64,000 nt of DNA from Selaginella moellendorffii (taxonomy: Eukaryota > Streptophyta > Lycopodiopsida > Selaginellales > Selaginellaceae). Made by a program: the position numbers and the translations under genes. Location of the stretch: positions 61,548-125,547 of the forward strand of contig NW_003314426.1 in assembly GCF_000143415.4 (NCBI RefSeq), read 5' to 3'. Positions within the stretch are counted from its first letter, which is position 1, and every line of letters starts with the position of its first letter. Under the pieces are notes generated by a model that did not search any database, was not told where the DNA came from, and saw only the letters and a program-made list of their open reading frames with translations. Positions 1-11,690 of the stretch are shown in pieces.

Positions 1-2517
1 GACTGCATTCTGAACCCGCTATGGCCACTTCGAGTACACGGTCGTGCCCTTTGGTTTGACAAATGCTCCAGCAGTTTTCCAACATATGGCGAACGACATC
101 TTTCGGGAGTTTCTTGATGTGATGGTGATCGTCTACCTCGACGACATCCTCATCTACTCAAAAACTTAGGAGGAGCACGACGAGCATGTGCGCAAGGTGC
201 TAGTGAAGCTGCGGGAACACGACCTATACGCAAAGCTTGAGAAATGTTCCTTCAATCAGGAGTCTGTGGAGTTCCTTGGGTACATTATCACTCCTGAGGG
301 TATCACGATGGATCCTGCCAAAGTCAAGACTATTCTCGAATGGGAGCCTCCACAATCAATGTGAGACATTCAGGTTTTCCTTGGCTTCGCCAATTTTTAC
401 CGCAAATTCATTGATCACTACTCCGACATTGTCCTTCCTCTCACGCATCTCACTTGCAAGGATGTTCCCTTCTCTTGGTTTGCTGCTGCCCAGTAGGCCT
501 TCGACACACTCAAGGTGGCCTTCAGTTCTGCTCCCGTCTTGATCCACGCTGATCCCTCACAACCTTTCTTCATCGAGGCAGATGCCTCCGACTTTGCCAT
601 CGGTGTTGTGCTGTCTCAACTCGGAGCAGATCAGCTCCTTGCCATCGTGGATTCCTTTAGAAAGTGGCATCATTTCTTGGAGGGGGTGAGCCATCAAACA
701 ACGTTCTAGATGGATCACAAAAATCTGGAGTACTTTGCCACTTCCCGAGTTTTGAGCCGTCGTCAGGCAAGGTGGGCACAATTCCTGAGTCAGTTTGACT
801 TTGTTATCAAGTACAAACCTAGAAAGCTTCAGGGCCTTCCTGATGCTCTTTCAAGGCACTCCTATCTCAGTCTCAGGCTTGGTAATCCTACTTTCGATCA
901 ACAAGATTGGTCCTGATCAACTTCAAGTTATGGCAATTTCCCTAGCCCCTCAGGACTCCTCCTTGATGGACGCGATCAGAAATGATCTTCAATCTGATGA
1001 CCTCGCCAGTGACATTTTCCCCCATCTTTAGGCTGGACATCCAATGACTCCCAATTGCCGGCGATTTGACGAATTCGAGTTTTTAGATGGCTTGTTGTAC
1101 CGTGGGGAGCAGCTTTACATTGCTGAAGGTGATGCTTGAAGGTTGGTCCTGATGTCATGCCACGATAGCCCAACTACTAGTCACTTTGGCATTGCAAAAA
1201 CCTATAAGTTGGTTGCACGGGACTTTTGGTGGCCTCACATGGACAATTACATCAAAGCTTTTGTTACTTCTTGTGACACTTGTCCCCGGAATAAGGTACC
1301 TTGCCACTTTCCTTTAGGTTTGCTTCATTCCTTCCTGGTCCCTTCAAGTCCTTGGGAATCCATCTCAATGGATTTCTTGAGTGATCTTCTAAGTTCTGGA
1401 GGCTTCAACAACATTTTAGTCGTGGTGGATCGCTTCACAAAGATGGCGCACTTCCTACCGTGTACCAAGGAGCTTTCAGGCGAGGACATGGCAAAACTGG
1501 TATTCAAGGAAATTTTCCGACTTCATGGGATTCTTGCAGATGTAGTTTCGGATCCGGGACCTCAGTTCATCTCTCATTTCTGGCAACAGTTCCTGCAGCT
1601 TCTTGGAGTGAAGGCCAACCTCTCTTCAGCGTATCATCCTCAAACTAATGGACAGTCCAAGCGAACAATTTAGACATTGGAACAATTCCTGAGGTGTTTC
1701 ATCAATTATCATCAGGATGACTAGTTCGATATCCTTCCCCTTGTTGAGTTCTCCTATAACAACTCTGTTCACTCCTCCCTTCAAGTTTCCCCCTTCTTTG
1801 TAAACTCTGACTGAAATCCCCAATTTAATCTCTCATCCGAATCCTCTTGTTCAAATCCTTGCTTTGACACATTTATCTCTAACCTCTAGGAAATCCATAA
1901 CTCCATCTCCTTCCACCTTCATCGTGCTCAAGAATCTCACAAAACACTCACCAATGTCCATCGTCAGGATTGTCCCTCTTACAATATCGGGGATAAAGTC
2001 TGGCTCCTTAGGTGAAATATCTCCACCACCATGCTATGTCCCAAACTCGATTTCAAACGCTTTGGTCCTTTCCTTATCACTGCCATCATTAATCCTGTCA
2101 TTTATCGCCTTGCACTTCCCTCATATCAAATTCACCCCGTTTTTCACTCCTCTCTCCTCTCTCCTTATATTCCCAGTCCTATTCCAAATCGGGTCATTCC
2201 TCCACCTCCCTAGTGCAGCTCGAAGATGGGTCTGAGTACAAGGTTCAGGACATCCTTGATTCCAAAATTTCACAGTCTAAACTCTATTATCTGGTAGATT
2301 AGAAGGGTTACGGACTTAAGAAATGCACTTGGGAACCTATAGACCACTTAATTCATTCTCCTGACCTTATTCATGACTTTCACTGCCAGTATCCTTCTCA
2401 TTCTAGTCCTTATTCTTTTCATTCCCCATCTCCCGTCCCTCCCAGGAAGGATCGTAGTCCGGTGACTAAAGCACTATTATATGAGTATGGACTATCTTTT
2501 TAAGTTGGAGGCATTAG
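1..2517 (+). pseudogene. Gypsy G1 (chromovirus) pol remnant, copy 1: RT end, RNase H, integrase, chromodomain
   Basis: In order: end of reverse transcriptase with the catalytic YLDDILIYS-type motif (around 130-160), RNase H (570-900), integrase zinc region (H..H..C..C, 1150-1300), integrase core with MDFLSDL, SDPGPQF and GQSKRT motifs (1365-1670), and a chromodomain (around 2230-2390, with VDxKGYG and WEP motifs). The chromodomain places it in the chromovirus branch of Ty3/Gypsy. In-frame stops at 167-169, 494-496 and 707-709 plus later ones and indels show it is dead. A short internal deletion near 909 relative to copy 2 (around 42032) adds to the decay. The element starts outside the window. 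Confidence 0.9.
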
Positions 2518-2965
2518 TGATGTGAGCGGTGCTTGCTTTCCTTAAGGATATCCTAGTACTCCCTCATCTTGGCTGTGCCATAATTCTCTACCTCAAAAGT
2601 ACACTTAGCTCAGAAAAGTGAAATCATTTATAAAGAGACTATCTAAACTGCTGCGTAACCTTGTGTTATTGTGAAAGTTCTTGCTTCTTCGTCATGTTAT
2701 TTACTTTAATCGGTCTTCAATCTATTCTCGGGCTTTATGATTCCTATATTCTTGTCTTGCTTGCTCACAACATTGTGTTTTTCCTGCAGAGGATTCCAAG
2801 TGTTGGATCTGGTACTATTGGATCTGTCTGGCCTGATCATGTCCTAGTATGGAAATCGTCTATGCGTAAAAGTTTTTGATATTTTCTTTGGAAAAACAAA
2901 AGAGTTTGAAACTTTTGTGTTTTTTGGGATAAAGTTTCATACTTATATTAGAGAGTGCCCCAACA
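2518..2965 (+). repeat. Putative 3' LTR of Gypsy G1, copy 1
   Basis: Starts TGATGTGAGC directly after a purine-rich tract (AAGTTGGAGG) that fits a polypurine tract, and ends CCCAACA. A TATA-like TTTATAAAG lies near 2627. The same block is at 43672-44099, slightly shorter there. No 5' LTR is in the window, so the right-hand end is inferred from TG...CA ends only. Confidence 0.5.
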
Positions 2966-3388
2966 CTTATTAAAGTCTTCAACTAAAATTATAATATTGA
3001 ATGCATTTCAATACAAAATTAAGCAAGATATTTAATTATTGATCTTTTTCTATAAACAATGCTGGGTATAAACCCATTTAAAATATTTCATAATTTCTTT
3101 ATATTGTAGGTTATCCTTGATTTAAAGGAGTTTTTGTAAGTTAATAATTTTTTTTTCTAATCTAGATGTAATATAATATAAATAAGGATGTAAACTTAAT
3201 ATTAGAGTAACTTAAAAATTAATGTTTCTTACATCATTATTCATTATATAGCTGTCTCTTGGTCTAGCTGATGTAGCATTCTAATTTCAGTACTATAAGT
3301 TTATAATAATAATATTAAATAAATTTTCTCTAAATTATAAGAAAATATGTCTTTGATATATTTTTTTTCAATTATAGTTAATCACTTG
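2966..3388. other. AT-rich non-coding flank shared by both duplication copies
   Basis: No gene seen. It matches 44100-44521 and, in its second half, 33050-33320. It ends at the T1 target site CTTG (3385-3388). In copy 2 the sequence runs on uninterrupted into the block that in copy 1 resumes at 16306. Confidence 0.8.
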
Positions 3389-3412
3389 AAGCTCTATTTC
3401 GTTAAAGTGGGA
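3389..3412 (+). repeat. T1 left terminal inverted repeat
   Basis: 24 bases starting AAGCTCTATTTCG and ending GTGGGA, exactly the reverse complement of 16278-16301. Just inside, a second similar word (ATGGGACTAG) hints at subterminal repetition. Confidence 0.96.
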
Positions 3413-3569
3413 TTTATTCAGTAAAATGGGACTAGGTACAAATTTTCAAGTATTTGAAAATGACGTGAAATTATATGTTTTTTGTCCAGGGGCTAGACAT
3501 ATCTGGGGCATGGTGACTAGCGCGGTGACTTTGTGTCCAGACTAAGTCCATCTGGTTGTATAATAAATC

Positions 3570-4990
3570 TCATTGTCAAGGTGAACAAGCCGAATCTGAA
3601 GCTAAAGAAGAGCGATGGCATGCGCGCACACACTATTTGTTTGTTCATTGAGCGTGTGGTGAGCTTTCCAAGATGAACGTCATTCCTATTAGCCAGACAT
3701 ATAACTTAATGGTGAGAACATTTAGATATTATTCAATGTTATCTTTTTCTAACGAATCTAATTGTGAAGGTGTAGCAAGAGGCATTGCTAGTCTAGAGAA
3801 GTCATTTAACTCATTTGACCCTTAGTGTATTTTCATGAAACTAAATAACATTCATATTATTAAGGAATTTCTCTAATACCTTTTTTTTAAGACATAGAGG
3901 CTTGCATTTCTTTCAAAGGTGATTTAGTAAAAGGCCTGAGGGCACATGCCATTCTATTTCTCAGACCGGTATTAAGATATACTAGTGCAAAGGGAAAAAG
4001 GTATTTGGTGATCAAGTAAATGGCATGAGGGCACACGCCATTATAAGCCTAAGCGCTAGTGGACACCTCCTTTTTGGTACTCTCAGCGGTACTATCATCC
4101 TTCTCCGGGTCAGTTGTTTTGCTTTGGATTGTTGTCTCTGACGTTACTGGGGCGTTCTCGATAGTTGTTAATGTTGCCGTTTGTTCAGAAAAATGATCAC
4201 CTGGAGTATAGTACGGGGAGTTTGGAAGACTTATATATTTTACATCTTCACCTATCTCCTTCTCCGTCTCCTTTTCTGCCTCACTTACAGATTTTGTGCT
4301 TGCCATGAGAACGCTCTTCACCCTAAAATATGGAGTTCGTTGTGTTATAAAAGGAAACCAACACACACGCTGCAAGGGAATGATGGTACATAAAGCATGT
4401 AAGCCCACAATATGGATTTATGTGCCATTAATATGGGCCACACACCATATTATTAGATTTATGCACGTATGATTAGTAAATGCATATGTCACATCATCTT
4501 TGTTTTACCTCACACACTATATCAGGCCTAATGAACCATATCACATGTGCGCACATGCTATATATATGGAGAAGTATTATGCAAGGATAGAAAAATTCAA
4601 TGCATGATTGTGGAGAGCAATGGCATGAAGCCACATGCTAAATAACATTTTAGAGAAAGAATTAAAATAAAAACATGCAAACAGTACTGAGTGGACCAAG
4701 ACTTAGAAGTGCACAATTGAATGAGGTATTTCTAATAAATATTTCACTCACCTCATATAGGAATGGCTACCACTTTCAAATGGCGTATCGCTTCATGCCA
4801 TCACCTCGCAATTTGTTATAACAATCTGATGAATTCATATTCGGCTTGTTCACCTTGAACTTTAAGTAGGATTTGCTAGAACAACTAAGAATTTATACTT
4901 GTTATTTGTATCATCTCACCTAGGAATGGCGTAAGGCCACATGCCATTACGCCTCCTCTGATTCAGATTTGGATTGTTCACCTTGAAATA
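3570..4990. repeat. T1 left subterminal repeat module (three copies) plus palindromes
   Basis: A second repeat, core CAAGGTGAACAAGCCGAAT, occurs at about 3578-3600 on plus and on minus at about 4838-4862 and 4959-4986 (slightly diverged). Each copy is followed within roughly 15-40 bases by one of the 22-bp palindromes (3615, 4780 and 4926), so repeat and palindrome form a composite unit. The two minus-strand units lie just downstream of the main transposase exons and are flanked by GGTGAG donor-like words, so they may be small exon/intron units of that gene. Confidence 0.7.
4049..4344 (-). CDS. Probable 3'-terminal exon of T1 minus-strand gene, acidic Ser/Thr-rich tail
   Basis: Reading starts after a TATTTTAG acceptor at about 4345 and ends at a stop at 4049. 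The roughly 95 residues are rich in Glu, Lys, Ser and Thr with no recognisable fold. It lies downstream on the same strand as the transposase exons, whose last large exon ends at a good donor (CAAG/GTGAGA, about 5031). I infer it is the C-terminal tail of that product, reached through small intervening exons. It could instead be a separate small gene. Confidence 0.45.
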
Positions 4991-5030
4991 AAATACATTA
5001 GAAACTTAGTAAAGGAATATTAATGAATCT

Positions 5031-7844
5031 CACCTTGAACCCGGGTTATGAATGCTCTTGCTGCATCTCTTGCATGGTCTGGCAAGGTGATGGTGGCACT
5101 CTGCTTCCACATCCAACCATGCACAACATTATCCACCAATATGCTCATGTTGGGATCCCTTGGATTCAGCACCCATCTCTTTTCTAGGCAATCCTTTATA
5201 TATCCGGAACTTGGCTTGAACCACTCCACAGTTACATTGAAGGAGTTAGTTTCCGCGTCCTCCTCTGCATCAGTGATGCAGCGCCCCACCCATATCATTT
5301 TTTTTTTATTACTGGGTCTGACAAGCATGACCATTCCTTTGCAGACCTGTACTGGATTGAATGCTGAATCCGGCTTCTTGTTCCTCGGCCCACAATAGTG
5401 ATCCTCAACATCGTTATCTGTCACTGCATTTCCAAAGGACATTGTTCCGCTACTATCTGGTGCTCTGGGTTCTGGCCAAAAGGACTCTTCCAATTCTTCA
5501 TATACAACCGGCCCATTTTGGATAGCAGATATAATCTTCTCCCAGTATTTGAGCAAAGGCTTGCACCTCTGAAAATAGGATTCTCCACCAAACACCAACC
5601 CCCTCTTCCAGAAGGCAATATGCTGTCTAATCCTGGCCACTATACTTTCCTGGTCTTTGAGTCCATCCGGGTGCATCGGCCGTGGGGAACCCTGAGGAAT
5701 CATAGGTTCCCCAGTTATGGGATCTCTCTTGAAGAGTTCAATGCCGTCCACTGGCAGCCACACTGTGTCCCATTCTCTCATCTTGTACCTCATCACTAGA
5801 GCACTGTCACACATGCTGAAATGAAACTGAAGAGGCTTGGAGTGGCCAATCAGCGTTTCGGATCCGTCCCTGATGTAGCCTCTTACAAACCCCTTAAAGT
5901 CTGGAACCTCTGTCACAAGTGCAGCTTCAACAGTGCCTTTGATGCATTTTGGAATTCATCGTAGAGTTGTGGGAGGGTGAGGACATTGGATCGCCGGAGG
6001 GACTCTGCCAGGTGACTGAACATGGCATCGACGTCTTCATGAGTGTGCCCAACCATGAGAAAGCCAAGTGTAACCGTTTCAAATATGCCTTTGGCAACAA
6101 GCATCGCCAAGTACGCGAAGACGTACATGTTTTTGTTCTCACTGCCAGCATTGTCTGTTTGGAGCAGAAGATGGGGTGGAAGGCCACATCGGCCGCAAGA
6201 ACTTCCTTGAGATTCTGCTTCGTTTGGATGAGGCTGTGCATTCACCGGGCGACTAGCCTCGTCGAAATGGCATGAGGCCTCACGTGATAACCCTACAATC
6301 TGACGGCCAACATATTCACTAGGATGGCATGGGGCCCCACGCGATACTGCAAGCCTTTGCTCCTCCTCCAGCTGAACCCTATATGGGGTTCAATCGACAA
6401 GGGCCTTGTGCAAGGGTTGGCCGTTCAGCTTAGTCTGCGCACTTTGCAGAGACCTTAAGTGTTTTGCTAGGGACGCAATCATCATGTTTGCACCCCCGCC
6501 ACCCCATAGAGGTACAAAGAAGTTCCCATAGTTCTGGGCACCATGCCCATGAGCGATTATGCCAAACAGAGACACAGGCAGCTGCATGGATGAAGAGATT
6601 GCCTTGGGGGCAGGATTGAGTCGAGGTAAGCATGTCTTTTTCTGGTCCATTTTGTCGTGGATGATGCAAAGGTAAGAGTCAGGTCTCTCCATGGAGAGAA
6701 TCTTGTTATGATAATATGCAGTCCTGCAGCTTCTCTGCTCGATGTTGTGGTCGAGCCGCCTTCTAACCAACGTCTCTCGCTCTTGAGCGATGCAAGAATT
6801 CTTCGACAAAGCCATTTTGATAGCAGTGCACTCGTCACACTTTGAAAAGCTGGAGTACTTTCCTATACTCACATCCCTGAACCTGTTGCTCCACAATCTA
6901 CTAAATCTAGATTGGCTCAGCTTCCTGTAGCCATTACTCTGGAGTTCCCGATTCACATCTTCCAATATGGCCCCCTTGGTATACATGGAAGGGAGAACTC
7001 GTTGGGTGTCTCGAGTTCCATCTTCCAAGAGGCGGGTTTTATGTGGTTGCTGCTCGTTACATGTCTCGACAAACCTCTTGAAGATTGCCTCTCCATATAC
7101 AACATGACCCCTGGTTTTGTGAGTACCGTCGTTCCCATGGACTGCCTGTTGAACCCTTTGTTCCTCGAACTCAGTTTTGATTATGTAGAATGTGGTTCGA
7201 GGGACTCCATAAATGATTCTCCATGCCTTCATGCAGACCAAACCCCTCTGGAAGACCATGCCCCCCACCTGATGTTCTGAAGCATCAACAGATGACCGTA
7301 ATGCCTCATACACAAAATTGCGAGCTGCCTTCCAGGACAATGTCTTGTATCTTGCTCTCTCCTCTTCAATAGCATCCCAATCAGCATGTTGACAGCACCT
7401 CCTCTTGCAACAAGCAACTGTCGAGACCATTCGAACCTCCATCGCCATTTTCTGCCTTTTCGGTTCGTTGCTTAGATCCCTTTGGCTGCGCTTTAGGAAG
7501 GTGTACTTTCTTTTCCCATGAAGAGATGTTCTGTCATCAGTTGTAGTGGTGTTTGATTGTGAATCCTTCACATTTTCAAACACTAAGTGCCTCAATTTCC
7601 ACCGCACAATGCTTCCAATAGTCAGACTGTTTTCTTCTGTGTCAACAACCTCTAAAATCGCAACTCCAATATCATCCCAGCCCAATTCTTGATTAGCAAC
7701 CGCATCTCTTGGATCAACAACTGTGGCTAAGCCCTCAGCTACCACCTCCCCCTCGGGGTTGTTTAGAAACACCTTTGCCTGAATCCATGTAGCACGGTTC
7801 TTAAGATCTACGGAGGGAACATGCGTCGCACTTGCAGAGGCCAT
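5031..7844 (-). pseudogene. T1 transposase (DDE-like), three blocks, one frameshift
   Basis: Block 1 (7844-6390, 484 aa) begins at ATG after a CTTTCAG acceptor. It carries a Cys pair (SKCDECTAIK), then an acidic motif HDKMDQKKTCLPRL (candidate first catalytic Asp) and a Gly-rich stretch ending GGGGANMMI. Block 2 (6245-about 5934) carries LQTDNAGSENKN (candidate second Asp) and VGHTHEDVDAMF (candidate third acidic residue). Block 3 (about 5945-5031) continues as VPDFKGF and ends at a splice donor. The D, DN..NK and GHTHED pattern resembles a DUF7869-type RNase-H-like transposase domain as I recall it; not searched. Blocks 1 and 2 are separated by a probable intron. Blocks 2 and 3 are in different frames at about 5934-5945, apparently one missing base, so this copy is probably broken unless it is a sequence error. 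Confidence 0.75.
6246..6389 (-). other. Probable intron of T1 transposase gene carrying two palindromes
   Basis: The gap between the catalytic-Asp block and the DN..NK block has no useful reading frame. It contains two diverged palindromes (6267-6288 and 6324-6345). A CACAG acceptor sits at about 6229-6233 before the second block. The donor is unclear, so exact ends are uncertain. Confidence 0.6.
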
Positions 7845-8204
7845 TCTGAAAGTGCAGAAAAGAAGTTAAGACCATACAAAAAATGATTGGAGAATGGCCT
7901 AAATCATAACATACCAAACAACCTCAATAGTATGAGGCCACATGCCATTATTCAAACATGCTATTGACACCCACGTGAAATTTCGCATTCACAAAATTGG
8001 CATGAGGCCTCATGCCATCTTGATATACACACAGCTGCAGGAAAGTAAAAACATACATGACAATACGCTAGCCATGAAATTGCAAGGGCCCAAGATGGCA
8101 TGTGGCCTCATGCCATTTCTAAATGTGGTCCTAAGCCATTCCATGGTGAACATACCAGGAAACACAAGTGCCAAATATCAAGAGGAAGCGATAGCCACAC
8201 CAAA

Positions 8205-8345
8205 GACAGTGCCGCTCGCAACACCGCAACTACTCGTAGTGCCGCTCGCAACACCGCAACTGCTCGTAGCGCCGCTCGCACAAACTGCCACTCGCATAAA
8301 CTGCCGCTCGCAATGGCGCTCACAATGCCGCAACCGCTCGTAGAC
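8205..8345. repeat. CpG-rich minisatellite of about 30 bp units
   Basis: About three imperfect units built on GCCGCTCGCAACACCGCAAC followed by a short CTCGTAG word, then decaying into GCTCGCA variants. It mirrors the GCTCGCA-rich block at 9835-10000 on the other side of the divergent region. Confidence 0.8.
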
Positions 8346-9136
8346 GCATAAACCACAGCTCACAACGCCGCTTACACAAGCAGCGCTCACTGCGCTCAGC
8401 GGAACCAAGAACACGGCGCACAAAAATGATAGACCTAGGAATGAGTTCGAGAATTCAAAAATAACACACGCTTGAACGTCACATCAAATCCTCTGACAAA
8501 CCAGATCTTATGATTCCTCTGACAAATTTCAAACTGAGTAGCTTCTAAACTTTGCTGTCGGAGGTTGAACTTTGTCACATCATGTCCTTGCCTCAATCCA
8601 GCTGTGCCATATCAGTGATTCGAACTTTGCCATGCCATGTCAGCGATCCGCACTAAGATTATTCGCCGTGTAAAGGAATAATTATGCTGTGTGTGTACAT
8701 CCATTTTTGGCAATATAAGGCCACACGCCATTCAAAGAATAATGCTAGTCGAGCATTTTTTAATGCATTTTTGGGTTCAAAATTGCATGAGCCCACACGC
8801 TATAAAGTTTACCTGTACCAAAAATAGAAACAGCTTTATTTACTTGGGAATTTAAGTGGTTGAGGCATTTTTAAACTTACAAACACATGCCCTACTTACA
8901 TTTCTTTGGTTGCTTAAAATTCAAAAATATTATAAACCTTTCTTTTTGCATTTTCAATGTTTTCAATTATGGTTTTTGATTTTCGCAGGACCAGCCTAGT
9001 AATCTATTTGCATCCCGTCATGTTTATAGCTAGCTTTCGTTTGTCCCCTTCGCTAGCCTGAGATACATCTGCTCGGCATCTGCCTCTTACAGCATTTGCC
9101 CAGAAAGGGCATCTTTCTTCACGCAGCATTTGCCAC

Positions 9137-9165
9137 ATGTTTAGGGTTTAGGGTTTAGGGTTTAG
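9137..9165 (+). promoter_or_regulatory. Short plant telomere-type repeat (telobox cluster)
   Basis: Three TTTAGGG units in tandem with a partial fourth. Short telobox clusters are known in plant promoters. With three units this is not a chromosome end, but it supports a plant origin. Confidence 0.85.
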
Positions 9166-9647
9166 CAATTCAGTAGCTTGATAAACATGCAAATACAGAA
9201 CTTGATGCAAAATCCTTTGATATGTCACAATGCCCCTAGGACCATAAACACATTTCAATAGAGAGGGTCCTTTCATTTCATAACTCCTTACGTAGATCTT
9301 GGTGAAACCAGAGTTAGTGAAGTTAGTTTCTTGTGATCCCGCATCTGATTGTGATGTCCCTTTGCAGTGTCGATTGAAAGGTCAATGCACACCAAACTGT
9401 AAAATCTTGGAGCAAAATAACGGTTGGATCTATGGCAAATGCCCCTGAAACATTGTAAGGCTCGTGTGGTCTCATGTGGTGTACAATCGAGATGCTTTTT
9501 TGCAGGGTCATCAAGAAGGACATTGTATACCATTCTTTATTTAGCTGAACATCTGGCATTTTTGGAAATACAAGATGCTTTGGAATATCCAATCATGCAT
9601 GGTATAAATATAGCGAGGGTATTAAATGATATCCCAATCATGATCTT

Positions 9648-9787
9648 TCTTTTGGATTTCGCGTGCATGCAGTCTGAGGAATGATGACGTTGTGGATTTC
9701 TTTTGGATTTCACGTGCATGCATGTGCGCGGCGATCCAGAAATTAATGGTGGCGCCCAAGTCCGAGGAATGATGACGTTGCGGGATT
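9648..9787 (+). repeat. Short duplicated blocks upstream of the ParB-like gene
   Basis: TTTTGGATTTC.CGTGCATGCA occurs twice (about 9653 and 9701) and GAGGAATGATGACGTTG occurs twice (about 9675 and 9765). The TGACG word in the second block resembles a bZIP site, so it could be a duplicated promoter element. Confidence 0.6.
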
Positions 9788-9834
9788 ACCAACTGTCGTG
9801 ACATTTCGCGCGTGTGAGGTTAGGTTTTGCATCG

Positions 9835-10000
9835 TACTTGCGCTCGCACACTCGCGCTCGCATAGCGCTCCCACTCGCGATCACACTCACATTCGCGCTC
9901 ATCTACCTTCTCTACAGGTTTCTCGTGTGCATCGGCGTCCACTTGCGCTTGCATCACACTCGCGCTCGCATCACGCTCGCATCGCGCTCGTGTGCATTGG
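9835..10000 (+). repeat. GCTCGCA-rich cluster upstream of ParB-like gene
   Basis: Many irregular repeats of CGCTCGCA and CACTCGCG, rich in CpG. The same word dominates 8205-8345, so the two 5' regions of T1 share a motif apart from the palindrome. Confidence 0.75.
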
Positions 10001-10218
10001 CATCCACTTCAAGACACACCCAGTTTGTAACTTCGCCGCCAACTCCGCCGCCCACTCCGCCACCCACACGCAGCCCACTTGGTGTCCCGGGAGATTTCAG
10101 TGCCACTCTCCAACTGTAAGTGGCAGAGTAGCCTTGCTGCTACGATCCGCTGCACACATAGTGCACATTCGCTAGCGAGTCTGGCCTCGATTGTCACGCC
10201 TCCATTCGGCTTCAAATG

Positions 10219-10457
10219 GTAAGTCTTTTAGGCCAAGTAGAAAATGGCATGAGGCCACATGCCATTCAGTAGCAACATTAGCATGCACCGATTGGGCTCT
10301 CGAGTGCAGTCCGGTTACAGATGGCGTGTAGCCTCACGCCATCTTAGGATGCAGCCTCAAGACATCTGATGCAGTGGTGAATGGCGTGTGGCCTCACGTT
10401 ATTTCCAGCTGCTAGCTTTTCATCTGTCAGCTCTAATTGTTGTGCATTTCTGAACAG
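10219..10457 (+). other. Intron 1 of T1 ParB-like gene, three palindromes
   Basis: GTAAGT...GAACAG, 239 bp, directly after the start codon. It contains palindromes at 10244-10265, 10321-10342 and 10381-10402, the densest cluster in the element. Confidence 0.78.
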
Positions 10458-11636
10458 GCGAGGAATTGCGTTCTTCTTCCAGCCACTGTCAATGTGGATG
10501 TAGAGAAGGGGGAGGAGCTCACCAGTTGGACTTTCGGGATGGAAGGCGAGGATCTGAGGCTGTACAACACAGATGGTGGGAGAAAAGAATGCATGGGGAT
10601 CCTCATCCAAGTGACAAACACTCCATGCAGTTCCATGCAAGAATATGGACTGGCACTTGTGGTAGAGACAGCGTCCGCCTTCAAGATCCACCTTGCATAT
10701 CCTAGCGGCTTCCCGGAGGGGGGCAGCGGCTATGAGGAATTCCTAGAGGGAGCTAGGGAGAGGTTGTCCAGGAGGCCCACAATTTCAAAGACGCTGCGGG
10801 TCTATGAAGATCACATGGAATCCACGGACCTCACCTACAGCGATGTTCAAAAACTATATTCCAACATTGAGCCGTTGAGGGTGCCTCCAGTTCGCGAAGC
10901 GAAGGGGAAGGGGGTCGATCTGGAAACTACCCCGAAGCAGAAAAGGGTGGTCAAGCTCAAGCCGACGTCCGACTCTCCTGCTCCAAAAAAGAAGCTACTC
11001 GGTGATGCCATTGCCTCGGGTTCGAACACTACACCCACCAAAAAGAAGAGCCGCAAAGAGCAGAAAGAGCAAGAAGAGGCAGCAAAAATCGTCGCAGATA
11101 ATAGTACTTGTTACTATTCCAACAAAGTATATACAATCGACGTGAGCCGTATCGACATCCAAAGCAAATACAACCACAGGCTAGTATCTGATGAGTGGGT
11201 GGAGAAACTGAAGCAGAAGATGCTGGCAAGTCCAGTAACACCCGACATCGCAGACGTGATCCCCTACTACCGAACAATAAAGGGCGAGACGAGGTTTCCA
11301 GACTTGATCAATAGGAAGGTGTTGGACGATCAGAAAATCCGGTTCTATGCTGTCTCCGGGCAGCATTCTAGCTTGGCAATGCAAGAGATAGTTGTGGATA
11401 TTATGGTGGGCGAGGAAGTGAAGAAAGTCTTCAAGACAAGAGTTGTCCGCCTGATAAAAGGCAACTCGCCCCTCCGATCTATCATATACATCTCCCATGC
11501 GCAGAATGTCAAGCAAGAAACGTGCTACAAATCGGGTCTGCACGAGACATTGGCACGAACACGGAAGCTCTGGGTTCAACTGAAGAAGCCACAAAAACCA
11601 GGACAAGGACGTGCACTAGCAACTAGCGCCTGGCAG

Positions 11637-11690
11637 GTAAGCCTCGTTGCATGTGGCATAGCATGTGACCTCACGCCATTTCCATTGCAG
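11637..11690 (+). other. 54-bp intron with palindrome next to the 3' splice site
   Basis: CAG/GTAAGC ... CATTGCAG/G. The palindrome (about 11659-11679) ends 11 bases before the acceptor. The length is a multiple of three with no stop, so retention would add 18 residues without breaking the frame. Confidence 0.78.

Larger units (their letters stand above)
7845..10215. promoter_or_regulatory. T1 divergent inter-gene region
   Basis: Lies between the 5' ends of the transposase gene (minus) and the ParB-like gene (plus). It holds palindromes (7930, 7997, 8095, 8710, 8782), two CpG-rich GCTCGCA clusters (8205-8345, 9835-10000), a TTTAGGG telobox cluster (9140-9164) and a short duplication near 9650-9785. 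Donor-like GTATGT words on minus at about 7917 and 8152 suggest part is 5' untranslated exon/intron of the transposase gene. Small frames here are low-complexity and I do not call them genes. Confidence 0.6.

Noticed and set aside
1-2517. Stop codons in G1 as RNA-edited or reassigned codons
   Set aside because: Trp-to-TAG changes cannot be repaired by C-to-U editing, and indels and an interrupted RT show plain decay.
8100-8423. Small frames on both strands in the CpG-rich block
   Set aside because: Low-complexity repeat translation, overlapping in all frames.
9137-9165. Telomere or ancient chromosome fusion
   Set aside because: Only three TTTAGGG units; better read as a promoter telobox cluster inside T1.
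10431-10691. Minus-strand frames opposite the ParB-like exon
   Set aside because: Shadows of the coded exon; no motifs.
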